This document shows positions 1 through 7,126 of a stretch of DNA of 9,892 nt, piece after piece. Numbering within the stretch: position 1 is the first letter of the stretch; each line of letters begins with the position of its first letter. Source of the stretch: Bermanella sp051277445 (GTDB lineage Bacteria; Pseudomonadota; Gammaproteobacteria; Pseudomonadales; Oceanobacteraceae). Both the position numbers and the translations under genes were made by a program. The DNA lies in NCBI GenBank assembly GCA_051277445.1, contig JBNMQC010000087.1, positions 1 to 9,892 of the forward strand. Reading direction: 5' to 3'. The notes under the pieces were generated by a model that searched no databases, was not told the origin of the DNA, and was given only the letters and a program-made list of their open reading frames with translations.

Positions 1-78
1 AATTATCGATTTAACATTGGCTGTATCAATGAGCGAGTATCACTGCCTGATTTTCTTAGTCTTGTATGCAATATGTAA
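1..78 (+). CDS. possible 3' end of a plus-strand gene cut by the window edge
   Basis: Frame 1 is open from the first base and ends at TAA (76-78), giving 25 residues that end in SLPDFLSLVCNM. I do not recognise a family in so short a piece. A second frame, starting at base 2, is also open up to a TAG at 128-130, so the reading frame cannot be decided from the window. If real, the gene would converge on the helicase gene that ends at 125. Bases 79-124 show no hairpin followed by a T-run, so no intrinsic terminator separates the two. Confidence 0.22.
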   Translation, partial: NYRFNIGCINERVSLPDFLSLVCNM

Positions 79-124
79 TTGTGGGTCTAAAAGTCTTCCC
101 TACAATATCCCATCCATGGAGAGG

Positions 125-2323
125 CTATAGAACTACTAAAAATTCACCAACCACAACCAACTTCTCGCCACCGCTCTCAATCTCAATCGGCGAATACCCA
201 TCAGCATTGGTCTCAGGCTTAAGCACAATGCGCTGATTCACCAACACACCATCCTCTTCTATTTTTTCGCTGTGATAGGTTTTAACTGTGTAGGTGCCAC
301 CATGATCTGGGTCTTCAATATCACGGTGTTGCACTAATACAATTTTGCCATTACGGCTACCACCGGGTTTTGCTTTAAATAAGCAAAGTGAGCCATCGGG
401 TATGATTTTATTCATGGATTCACCCACCACATAACAGGCGAATAGATCTTTTGATGGTTGCTGCCCTTCTGGCAGGGCGATCCATTCAATATCCTCAATA
501 CTTTGCTGTTCGCTAAAGCCGCCAGCCGCCACTTTAATGTCGTATAACGGAATAGCATTCACAAAAGGTTTAACTTGCTCTATTGGCATTATCTCTGGCG
601 TTACTGCTATTTGTGATTTCGCTTCTTCAATAACAGAAATATGCTGTGAGAGGTATTGGCGTAAATCAGGATCACAGACGTAAAGGTAGGTACCACGAAT
701 ACCGCGTAACAATATAGTTTTATAGATATTGATTATGTAGCTTTTTAATTCTTCAGGATCTTTTATGGACTGCTTACCGTTTTTATCGAAGTAGTTTTCT
801 TCGATTATCACTATTTCTTTTTTGATTGGGTCGAACGATATTTCAGGGCCCAGTATGATGCCTGTGTAGTTCAGGTCATAGCCTTGAGTGGTATGAATGC
901 AGCCCACTTCGCCTTCTGCACCTTTTTTATTTATCCAGTCTGATGCTGTTGAGTTCCACTGTAGGCTAACTTCGCCAATGTTTATGTCATAAACGGTTTT
1001 GTCGTTTTTAGACGCCCATGGCCAAGCGTAACCTGCCACTAATCTCGATAAGCCGTATTGCCTTTCACACTGTTTTATAGATGTGATCATGTCAGGTAAT
1101 GATTCGTATTGTTTTAGCTCGTAGTTTTTGTGGTTAAAAACCGTTCCTGCCTTTAAATTTACATTAAGTAGGTTGTTTACAAACTCTGAATATTGATTAC
1201 CACCACGGGAGCGAAACTGTGATTTAAGTTCAGTTATTTTGGTTTGTGGGCTGTGTTTAAGCTTATAGAAGTCTTCATGCTTTGCATCCGATGGTTTGAT
1301 GGACTGCATTTCATCATAAAATAATACTTGTTTGCTTGACTGCATCAGCACCCAGTCTAATTCGCTGCAAGTATGTTTATCTAAACCGAGTGATTCGCAG
1401 GTTTTATCAAAACCACCGAAGTAGGCGCCTAGATTTACCCGTCGTCTCAGACGATGGGATTCATCTACCACAATTAAATCTAGCTTCTCTCTTACTGCTT
1501 CAGATGGCGACATGACCATTTTGGGGTTTAACCCACGAATATTACGAAACGCCTTTTTTAAGGTACCACGAAACGATGACATGGGAATGACCAAGGCAAT
1601 TTTGGGATTTGGATATTGCTGCTTAAACTGGTCAACCAGTGTCTTTAAAATTGAGGTGCTCGATTCTTCTGTATCATCTTTATAGATAGGCTCATCGGAT
1701 AGCAGTAGTTTAAACAGATAAATGGCAAGGATAGTTTTACCTGTACCTGCGCCCCCTTCTGCAATCACGGTATTGTGCTCTGTATCGACTAAGCACCTTA
1801 AAATATTGATAACACCTTGTTCTTGCTCTAACGATAAAGATTTATAAGGCGAATACTTGAATATATCGGAATTATTTAATGAAGGCAGTGAGTGCTTAGC
1901 GATACCTTTAGAGCGCAGCTCGTCCCACACACTTTCAAAGATGTTTTTATAGACTTCGTTTTTTTGATAATAGTTATGGTTAGCAATACCAAGATTGCTG
2001 TTAAGTAAATCAAACTGCCCATCGGCAGCAAGGTAACGAATTAGATTTGATTCGATATCCAACGCCGCTGACTTATTAAACTTATCACTGCTAATAAGCT
2101 GTAATGTGTTTAATTCAGCTTTTACGTCGCTATTAAGGTGTTGATTCATTCGAGAGGCGACATTGGTACTTTCACCAACGTAGGCTTGCTGTTTCTTATT
2201 TTTACCTCCGCTTAACAAGTAAACAACTGGCCATAGATTTCTAGCGTAGTGATTGTCTTGAAGGTCGCTAATCCCCTTCTCACAGAAACTATATTTCTCT
2301 ATTTTGAAATCGGGCTGGCTCAC
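125..2323 (-). CDS. GIY-YIG nuclease / DUF2075 (Schlafen group 3-like) helicase / S24 peptidase fusion protein
   Basis: A predicted 732-residue soluble multidomain enzyme. Residues about 30-115 form a GIY-YIG-type nuclease domain: VVY (33-35), YVG (48-50), Arg58 and Glu91 sit where the family has its tyrosines, catalytic Arg and metal-binding Glu. Residues about 160-560 form a superfamily 1 helicase of the DUF2075/COG3410 type: Walker A GGAGTGKT (190-197), Walker B VVDESH (285-290), FYDEMQS (335-341), QFRSRGG (369-375), HTTQGYD (477-483) and an RGIRGTY..VCD motif (540-551). Residues about 590-732 resemble LexA/UmuD S24 peptidases: Ala600-Gly601 as a potential cleavage site, Ser636 in GESM and a candidate general-base Lys681 in TVKTY. 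The start is GTG; its G is also the last base of the upstream TAG (TAGTG), and an in-frame TGA just upstream excludes a longer protein. AAGGG lies about 9 bases before the GTG. GIY-YIG plus DUF2075 is a known pairing; function is unproven. Defence or DNA repair is my inference. Confidence 0.9.
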   Translation of the reverse strand: MSQPDFKIEKYSFCEKGISDLQDNHYARNLWPVVYLLSGGKNKKQQAYVGESTNVASRMNQHLNSDVKAELNTLQLISSDKFNKSAALDIESNLIRYLAADGQFDLLNSNLGIANHNYYQKNEVYKNIFESVWDELRSKGIAKHSLPSLNNSDIFKYSPYKSLSLEQEQGVINILRCLVDTEHNTVIAEGGAGTGKTILAIYLFKLLLSDEPIYKDDTEESSTSILKTLVDQFKQQYPNPKIALVIPMSSFRGTLKKAFRNIRGLNPKMVMSPSEAVREKLDLIVVDESHRLRRRVNLGAYFGGFDKTCESLGLDKHTCSELDWVLMQSSKQVLFYDEMQSIKPSDAKHEDFYKLKHSPQTKITELKSQFRSRGGNQYSEFVNNLLNVNLKAGTVFNHKNYELKQYESLPDMITSIKQCERQYGLSRLVAGYAWPWASKNDKTVYDINIGEVSLQWNSTASDWINKKGAEGEVGCIHTTQGYDLNYTGIILGPEISFDPIKKEIVIIEENYFDKNGKQSIKDPEELKSYIINIYKTILLRGIRGTYLYVCDPDLRQYLSQHISVIEEAKSQIAVTPEIMPIEQVKPFVNAIPLYDIKVAAGGFSEQQSIEDIEWIALPEGQQPSKDLFACYVVGESMNKIIPDGSLCLFKAKPGGSRNGKIVLVQHRDIEDPDHGGTYTVKTYHSEKIEEDGVLVNQRIVLKPETNADGYSPIEIESGGEKLVVVGEFLVVL

Positions 2324-2706
2324 TATTCAGCGCCCTTATCATCTTGTTGCTCATTTCCCTTATATTCCGTGTACTTTTTCGAACTGCCCTTCACTAAATC
2401 CGCCGGATACTTTACCGCGTTTTTTACCATTTTTTGCTCAACCGCTTGTAGCAAGTTTACGTCTAACTTAGTGGCGAGGCGCAGCAAATACACTTGTATG
2501 TCGGCCATTTCATCAACAACGGCTTGGTATTGCTCTGGGGTTAAGTTTTTAGATTGCTCTTCGGTTAGCCATTGGAAGCATTCCACTAATTCAGAGGCTT
2601 CAACACTTAAGGCCATGGATAGGTTTTTGGGGGAGTGGAATTGGTCCCAATCGCGCTCGTCGGCAAAGGCTTGCAGGGGGGCTTTTAGTTGCTCGAACGT
2701 GTCCAT
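2323..2706 (-). CDS. MazG-like nucleotide pyrophosphohydrolase (RS21-C6/dCTPase type)
   Basis: This 127-residue all-helical protein should hydrolyse a (d)NTP to the monophosphate plus pyrophosphate using Mg2+. The family's metal-binding signature is complete: ExxE at Glu36/Glu39 and ExxD at Glu66/Asp69. The segment HSPKNL..AL (24-33), FQW (44-46) and the C-terminal KYP..L..SSKKYTEYK (99-116) resemble mammalian RS21-C6/DCTPP1, which prefers dCTP and modified dCTP, more than E. coli MazG. The length fits a single-domain member. The start ATG (2704-2706) is supported by UAAGGAGU five bases upstream. It is the first gene of an operon with the helicase fusion, sharing one base with that gene's start, so translation is probably coupled. 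Substrate is inferred from family similarity only; house-cleaning of damaged dNTPs or dNTP depletion during infection are both possible. Confidence 0.93.
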   Translation of the reverse strand: MDTFEQLKAPLQAFADERDWDQFHSPKNLSMALSVEASELVECFQWLTEEQSKNLTPEQYQAVVDEMADIQVYLLRLATKLDVNLLQAVEQKMVKNAVKYPADLVKGSSKKYTEYKGNEQQDDKGAE

Positions 2707-2710
2707 GTTG

Positions 2711-2765
2711 ACTCCTTATGACTAAGGAATTCAGCGTATATAACGCTTTTGGTTATTCCTTAACC
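2711..2765 (-). promoter_or_regulatory. leader RNA with mutually exclusive hairpins controlling the Shine-Dalgarno site
   Basis: In the minus-strand leader, AUUCCUUA (2730-2723) can pair across a GUCA tetraloop with UAAGGAGU (2718-2711). That hides the pyrophosphohydrolase Shine-Dalgarno sequence in an eight-pair stem containing one G-U. The same AUUCCUUA can instead pair perfectly over eight bases with an upstream copy, UAAGGAAU (2762-2755), enclosing a small AGCGU/ACGCU hairpin (2747-2733) and freeing the ribosome site. The upstream copy can also be trapped in its own GGUUA/UAACC hairpin (2765-2751). The pairings are read directly; that they act as a translational switch is inference. A DNA operator is an alternative reading of the same inverted repeats. 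Confidence 0.5.
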
Positions 2766-2801
2766 GCTTTTTATTCTTTTTGGTACATAAGTATTAGTCT
2801 A

Positions 2802-2830
2802 GTTATACCTTTTTAGTGATTTTTGGGCAA
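2802..2830 (-). promoter_or_regulatory. sigma-70-like promoter of the pyrophosphohydrolase-helicase operon
   Basis: On the minus strand, TTGCCC (2830-2825, four of six consensus bases) and TATAAC (2807-2802, five of six) are separated by exactly 17 bases. The sequence just upstream of the -35 box is A-rich (AGTAAAAAAATCACA), as in UP elements. Transcription would begin near 2795, leaving a leader of about 89 bases that contains the whole hairpin region before the first start codon. Confidence 0.5.
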
Positions 2831-2951
2831 TGTGATTTTTTTACTATTTGGTCAGTTTCTGAATATTTATTCACTTTTTTATAAAAGCGCGCGACTGAAT
2901 CAGCCAATCTTGCAGTATTTGGATAAAGGCAATAGGTGGTGTGGTGGTTAT

Positions 2952-2989
2952 TCGCCCAGGTTAGGTCTGTTCAGTCAAAACTTGGGCGA
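2952..2989 (-). terminator. hairpin just downstream of the signalling operon
   Basis: TCGCCCA (2952-2958) and TGGGCGA (2983-2989) are a perfect seven-base inverted repeat. A G-T pair and one further G-C pair extend it inward around a 20-base loop. It begins two bases after the stop codon of the receiver protein gene. No T-run follows on either strand, so it is not a classic intrinsic terminator. It may protect the 3' end of the mRNA or act with Rho. Confidence 0.35.
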
Positions 2990-2990
2990 T

Positions 2991-4151
2991 TTAGAATAGA
3001 TCAACGGTATCGGTGGCGCTGCGGCCTTGATCGTTGTCTTTATGGGAAATGGCTTTGATGGATTCCATTTTGCTGAGTATGCCTTCTAGCTCGGCTTGCA
3101 CGCCCTTGAGTGTGTCTTCGGCTTTGTGCATTTTTTCGCTGCCGGTTTCCACCATGTTGGTGAAGTAGGTTTCTTGTTCGTCGGTGAGGGCTAGGCGGTG
3201 GTAGCTGCTGGAGATGTCAGTGATCATGTCACCCATGATTTGGTTGATGGCTAGGTTATGGGTGGTGAGATTTTGGTTAATGGTGTTGATGGCTTTGCCG
3301 AGATCGGCGGTGGCCTCTACAATGGTGGCTTTGACTTCTAGCTCGTCGATTTTTGATTCGATGCCCTCTACCAAGGCGGCTAAAAAGTCGCGGGCTTGGC
3401 CTGCAGCGTGTTCGTCGTCTGGGAAATTTTTAATTAAAAACGCCACGTTGCGCCCATTTATTAATATGCGTTTGCCAAATTCGTGTATGCGCCCGTGGTC
3501 TTTTAATAGCTCGTAAATGCTGGTTTCAATGGGGCTGATGTCGCCCATGTTTTTGTCAAAGTAATGCACGCCTTTAAAACTAATTTTAATGGTGGAGACC
3601 AGTTCAAAAAATGCCATGGCTTCATAAAATAAGCTGGCGATGTGTTCTGGGGTTTGGCAATGGTTGAGGGATTTAAAAAAGTTCATCACGTAGCTGTACT
3701 GTGAGGCTTGGGCCATGGCGATGTTGGCCATTTTGCGGGTCTCGTCCCCTTCTTGTTTAAGGTGGATTTGTTTTTTTACATAGTCGATGACGCGCGATAT
3801 TTTTGATTTAAGCTCGGCCATTTCAAACGGTTTGGCGATGAAGTCGTCGGCGCCGCTTTCAAAGGTGCGCAGGCGGCTATTGACGGTGTCGTCACCGGAT
3901 ATAACAAATAGCGCAAAGCTGCGCTCATCTTTGTATTCGCTTAGGGTTTCGCAAACTTCAAAGCCGCTCATGTCGGGCAGGTTTAAATCGACGATCACCA
4001 ATACTGGGTCGCAGTGCTCGGTAAATTGAGCCAAGCCATCTTTGCCGGTGTGCGCGAGTACGCAGTCAAAGTCCGGCGCTAAAACCTCTTTGATGAGCTG
4101 GCAGTAATCTGGGTCGTCGTCGATGACGAGCAGTTGGTTATATACGCTCAT
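2991..4151 (-). CDS. response regulator with N-terminal receiver and unrecognised C-terminal region
   Basis: 386 residues. Residues 4-125 are a receiver domain: acidic pocket Asp11/Asp12, phosphoacceptor Asp55 (VIVDLNLP), Ser85 and Lys107-Pro108. After a linker, residues about 150-270 form an alpha/beta region (ISFKGVHYFDKNMGDIS, GRNVAFLIKNF) that might be GAF-like, although I cannot assign it. Residues about 265-365 are largely helical and heptad-like. I see no helix-turn-helix, GGDEF, EAL or HD-GYP motif, so the output may be protein-protein contact. I start at the ATG at 4151, which has AAGG eight bases upstream; a GTG at 4160 would add three residues but overlaps that ribosome site. It is the third gene after the kinase and single receiver, 78 bases downstream of the latter. 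That gap contains no convincing promoter. Confidence 0.88.
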   Translation of the reverse strand: MSVYNQLLVIDDDPDYCQLIKEVLAPDFDCVLAHTGKDGLAQFTEHCDPVLVIVDLNLPDMSGFEVCETLSEYKDERSFALFVISGDDTVNSRLRTFESGADDFIAKPFEMAELKSKISRVIDYVKKQIHLKQEGDETRKMANIAMAQASQYSYVMNFFKSLNHCQTPEHIASLFYEAMAFFELVSTIKISFKGVHYFDKNMGDISPIETSIYELLKDHGRIHEFGKRILINGRNVAFLIKNFPDDEHAAGQARDFLAALVEGIESKIDELEVKATIVEATADLGKAINTINQNLTTHNLAINQIMGDMITDISSSYHRLALTDEQETYFTNMVETGSEKMHKAEDTLKGVQAELEGILSKMESIKAISHKDNDQGRSATDTVDLF

Positions 4152-4229
4152 TGTGTTCACCTTTTTGGGGCGGGTGAGTGTGTTCGTTTTTTGCTGTCGC
4201 TTGTATTGTCACGTTTCGTATACCTTGTG

Positions 4230-4568
4230 TTAGGGCTGTATTTTTGCTTCTAACATCTGGCTAATGGCCATTAGACTGTATGGCTTGGCCATCACTTGAG
4301 AAAATACTTCATATTGGGGTAAGTCTAGCTCACCGGTGACGAGTATTTTTTCAATGTCGTCATCTAACAAATTGGCCACTAAGTTGCCTGTGGTGTTGGT
4401 CAGACGGTAGTCAATAAAGATGATGTCGGGCTTGTTTTGCGCGCATTGCTCAATGGCCGCTTCGCTTTCGGTAAACGTGGTGACGTGTATTTGGGCACTG
4501 CTTAAAAAATCTTTAAATACGTCGCACAGTTCGGCTTCGTCATCGAGGTAGTATACGGTCAGCGCCAT
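4230..4568 (-). CDS. single-domain (CheY-like) response regulator
   Basis: 112 residues consisting of a receiver domain only. Asp9/Asp10 form the acidic pocket, Asp53 (IIFIDYRL) is the phosphoacceptor, Thr78 is the switch residue and Lys95-Pro96 completes the active site. With no output domain it should act by binding a partner or by passing phosphate on within a relay. Its ATG directly follows the kinase stop (TAAATG), and AGGAGG lies inside the last kinase codons five bases before the start, so the two are almost certainly translated together. The partner kinase lacks a receiver of its own, which makes this protein its natural first acceptor (inference). Confidence 0.92.
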   Translation of the reverse strand: MALTVYYLDDEAELCDVFKDFLSSAQIHVTTFTESEAAIEQCAQNKPDIIFIDYRLTNTTGNLVANLLDDDIEKILVTGELDLPQYEVFSQVMAKPYSLMAISQMLEAKIQP

Positions 4569-6380
4569 TTATGCCTCCTGGTACGGGGTAAAGTGCAACA
4601 CAAAGGAGGTGTTAGCGTGGGCCATGTCGTACTGTATGCTGGCGTTGTGGTCTTTGAGCATGTCGGCCACGATGGATAATCCCAGCCCAGTGCCCTCGCC
4701 TACTTTTTTGGTGGTATAAAACGGCGAAAATATATTCTCCACCACGTCAGCGGCAATGCCGTGCCCAGAGTCGGTGATGCGCACTTGTATGAGCCCAGGT
4801 GTGTCGGTGAGCTCTATGTTGATCCAGCGTACGGGTAAATCTTGAATGGCGTCGGCGGCATTGTTTATGAGGTTTAAAAAGACCTGCTCCATTTCAATGT
4901 CGTTACCCAAGATGGCAAGGTTTGAGTCACTTTTAAACGTCAGTTGCACCATGGCACGTTTAAGCCTGGGCTGAGAGAGCATGATGGCCTCTTTGATCAC
5001 CTGGCTTAATACAACGGGGCCTTGTTTGCGCTCCCCTTCTTCCCGTGAAAAGCGTTTTAAATTATTCACGATATGTGAGATGCGCTTACAGGATTTTAAA
5101 ATCACATCTAGTTTTTCATGGGCATCCACCAGCTCTGCTCGGCTGCGCAATAATTCGCTATAGCCCGAAATAATGCCCAGTGGGTTATTAATTTCATGGG
5201 CCATGCTGGCGGCCAATTCCCCAAGGGAGGCCAGCTTGGCGGTTTGTATGCTTTTTTGTTTTTCTAAGTTGAATTTTTTCTCAGCGGTTTTGCGGGCGCT
5301 GATGTCTTGAATGGTACCAGAGATGGTTTTGATTTCGCCGTCCACATAATTGGCATTGCCCGTGGTATAGACCCAAAACTGATTGCCCTTTGGGGTTTTG
5401 GCTTTTAATTCTAGGCTGTAAGGTTCGCCTTTTGTCATGCAGCGTGTCACGGCTTTATCAATTATTTGCGTGTGCTCTTCGACAAATAAGCTAATGCCCT
5501 CGGCAAGCATTGGGTGGTAGCCATCGCGTTTTTCTACCTCAAGAATGCGAAAGGTTTCGTCTGTCCAGGTGAGTAACCCACTATTAACGTCGAGCTCCCA
5601 GCCACCAATTTTTGCACTGCTGCTGGTTTCATTGAGAATTTTAAGGGTTTTGGCCAGTTTGATTTCATGTTTTATTTGATCCGATATATCTTGGCGAATG
5701 GCCATGAAGCCTTGGATTTCCCCCTCATAATTGAGCACCGGGGCAACGGTGGTTTTCACGTAATACAGTTCACCGTTTTTATTGCGGTTTGTGATGTCAC
5801 CTGCCCATATTTTTTTTTGGCTGATGGTTTGCCACATTTCACCAAAGAAGCCTTCAGGGTGAATGCCTGAGTTGATTAAACGGTGGGTTTGCCCGATGAG
5901 TTCTTCACTGGTGTAACCGCTGATGTCACAGAAGTTTTGATTCACCCGTGTAATAACCCCTTTGGCGTCAGTCTCGGCCAAAATGAAGGTTTTGTTTAAG
6001 GCTGCCTCAATTTGTTGAATTTTACGGGCTTGGTTGGATTGCTCGGTGACGTCGCGGGCGGATGCAATTATGTGTCCTGTCTCTGGGTCTAGGCTGGTAC
6101 TCCAGGACAGTGTGATAAATTTACCACTGAAGGTGTTATAACGATTTTCAAAACGGGTAGAGCTTTCGCCCTGTTTAATCAGGCTGAACTCTTGCATCGT
6201 TCTATCTAAATCTTCTGGAGGCACCAGATTTTTAAAGGGTTTATTAATCAAGGCAGACCTTGGGTAACCCAACACCTTACTAAAAGCGTCGTTCACCTCT
6301 AAAAATACACCGTCTAGACTCACAATGCATAACAGGTCTGTAGACTGCTCAAAGAAGCGTTTATAGCTGCTGTAAGGCAT
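4569..6380 (-). CDS. soluble sensor histidine kinase with three PAS domains
   Basis: 603 residues from the ATG at 6380; a TTG at 6392 would add four residues (MRDA) and is less likely. There are three PAS domains at about 6-115, 125-235 and 250-365, the first two ending in the RDVTEQ / RQDISDQ type of PAC boundary. The dimerisation and phosphoacceptor helix has His395 in MAHEINNP (393-400). The ATP-binding domain has the N box around Asn503-Asn507 (LNLINNAADA), G1 DSGHGI (537-542), an F box FSPFYTTK (551-558) and G2 GEGTGLGLSI (561-570). I see no transmembrane segment or signal peptide, so it senses an intracellular cue. The second PAS resembles redox- or oxygen-sensing PAS domains of the Aer/NifL sort, but bound cofactors cannot be read from sequence. 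It heads the operon with the two receiver proteins. Confidence 0.95.
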   Translation of the reverse strand: MPYSSYKRFFEQSTDLLCIVSLDGVFLEVNDAFSKVLGYPRSALINKPFKNLVPPEDLDRTMQEFSLIKQGESSTRFENRYNTFSGKFITLSWSTSLDPETGHIIASARDVTEQSNQARKIQQIEAALNKTFILAETDAKGVITRVNQNFCDISGYTSEELIGQTHRLINSGIHPEGFFGEMWQTISQKKIWAGDITNRNKNGELYYVKTTVAPVLNYEGEIQGFMAIRQDISDQIKHEIKLAKTLKILNETSSSAKIGGWELDVNSGLLTWTDETFRILEVEKRDGYHPMLAEGISLFVEEHTQIIDKAVTRCMTKGEPYSLELKAKTPKGNQFWVYTTGNANYVDGEIKTISGTIQDISARKTAEKKFNLEKQKSIQTAKLASLGELAASMAHEINNPLGIISGYSELLRSRAELVDAHEKLDVILKSCKRISHIVNNLKRFSREEGERKQGPVVLSQVIKEAIMLSQPRLKRAMVQLTFKSDSNLAILGNDIEMEQVFLNLINNAADAIQDLPVRWINIELTDTPGLIQVRITDSGHGIAADVVENIFSPFYTTKKVGEGTGLGLSIVADMLKDHNASIQYDMAHANTSFVLHFTPYQEA

Positions 6381-6570
6381 GGCATCCCGCAATTTTCATG
6401 TCGTTATATTGAGTGTAGATCATATCCTTTGCATTTGAGGTCGCTCGGTGGCTTGTGGATAGACGGTATTTGGTCGGATGCGGTTGGCTGCTATTGATTC
6501 ACCCACAGGTGCAGGTTCGTTCTGGTTTGATTTGAATCCCCCAGTTAGAAGTAAGCTAAATTCTGGGCAC

Positions 6571-6598
6571 AAAAAAACCCGCACATGGCGGGTTTTTT
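6571..6598 (-). terminator. intrinsic terminator of the cold-shock domain gene
   Basis: An 11-base stem (6572-6582 with 6588-6598) has a GC core CCCGC/GCGGG and a five-base loop. On the minus strand the second arm runs into seven Ts (6577-6571). It lies 24 bases past the stop codon of the minus-strand cold-shock domain gene and so isolates the kinase operon from it. The A-run on the opposite arm would also allow termination of plus-strand transcripts. Confidence 0.88.
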
Positions 6599-6622
6599 AT
6601 TGTTGTTTACTTGGGCTAGAGC

Positions 6623-7126
6623 TTAGCGTACAACGGATACGTCTTCAGCTTGTAAGCCTTTTTGACCGTCTACCACACTAAACTTGACCGCTTGGCCTTC
6701 GCTTAGTGAACGGTGGCCGCTGCCACGGATGCTGCGAAAATGAACGAAGACATCGTCACCGTTGTCACGGGTAACAAAGCCGAAGCCTTTTTTAACGTTG
6801 AACCACTTAACTTGACCGCGCTCACGACCATCATCCACGTCTGACTCAACGAGAGTGCCAGTGCCGCGACGCTTGAATTGGGCTTGATTGAATGAACTTG
6901 CTGCAATGAATAACACAACGAATGCTACGAATGCGGCGGCTAGGTATGCCAGAACTGCACCGTCTTGTTGTAAAAAGAGTGAAACCCCGCCTTGATCGGC
7001 CATTGGTTGGGTGAATGTGAAGATAGCGCTTCCGCCAGCCACAGAGAACAGTGCTGCCATTAATGCTGGTGTTGGTAGTGCCAGCAGCACACAGACTAAT
7101 ACTTTCTTAAATAGTGAATTTTGCAT
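6623..7126 (-). CDS. membrane protein with C-terminal cold-shock domain
   Basis: 167 residues. Two hydrophobic helices are predicted at about 8-31 and 57-77, followed by a basic/acidic linker. Residues 102-166 are a full cold-shock domain: KWFN (107-110), RNP1 KGFGFV (113-118) and RNP2 VFVHF (126-130). Cold-shock domains bind single-stranded RNA or DNA. With an even number of helices and positively charged KRR (85-87) after the second, both ends, including the nucleic acid-binding domain, should face the cytoplasm. A normal CspA is about 70 residues and soluble, so this is the less common membrane-anchored form. The ATG has GAAGG seven bases upstream. The first helix could alternatively be read as a signal peptide, but the RNA-binding domain argues for a cytoplasmic location. 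It is divergent from slyX. Confidence 0.9.
   Translation of the reverse strand: MQNSLFKKVLVCVLLALPTPALMAALFSVAGGSAIFTFTQPMADQGGVSLFLQQDGAVLAYLAAAFVAFVVLFIAASSFNQAQFKRRGTGTLVESDVDDGRERGQVKWFNVKKGFGFVTRDNGDDVFVHFRSIRGSGHRSLSEGQAVKFSVVDGQKGLQAEDVSVVR

Noticed and set aside
2249..2725. 158-codon plus-strand ORF opposite the pyrophosphohydrolase gene
   Set aside because: It is antisense to a gene with clear family motifs, has a low-complexity Ser/Cys-rich translation and no ribosome site; a shadow frame.
2707..2990. LexA (SOS) box upstream of the pyrophosphohydrolase-helicase operon
   Set aside because: Looked for CTGT-N8-ACAG because of the S24 domain; only short CAGTTTCTG-like pieces occur, not a proper box.
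6361..6399. 12-codon minus-strand ORF (MKIAGCHALQQL) overlapping the histidine kinase start in another frame
   Set aside because: It has an ATG and a stop but no Shine-Dalgarno sequence and no leader-peptide features such as repeated regulatory codons; probably chance.
6403..6408. TATAAC on the minus strand as a -10 box for the kinase operon
   Set aside because: No acceptable -35 sequence lies 16-18 bases upstream, so I did not list it as a promoter; the kinase promoter remains unlocated in 6381-6570.
6520..6545. tRNA T-arm-like GGGATTCAAATC on the minus strand
   Set aside because: The bases flanking the loop do not pair, and no anticodon or acceptor stem is found around it.
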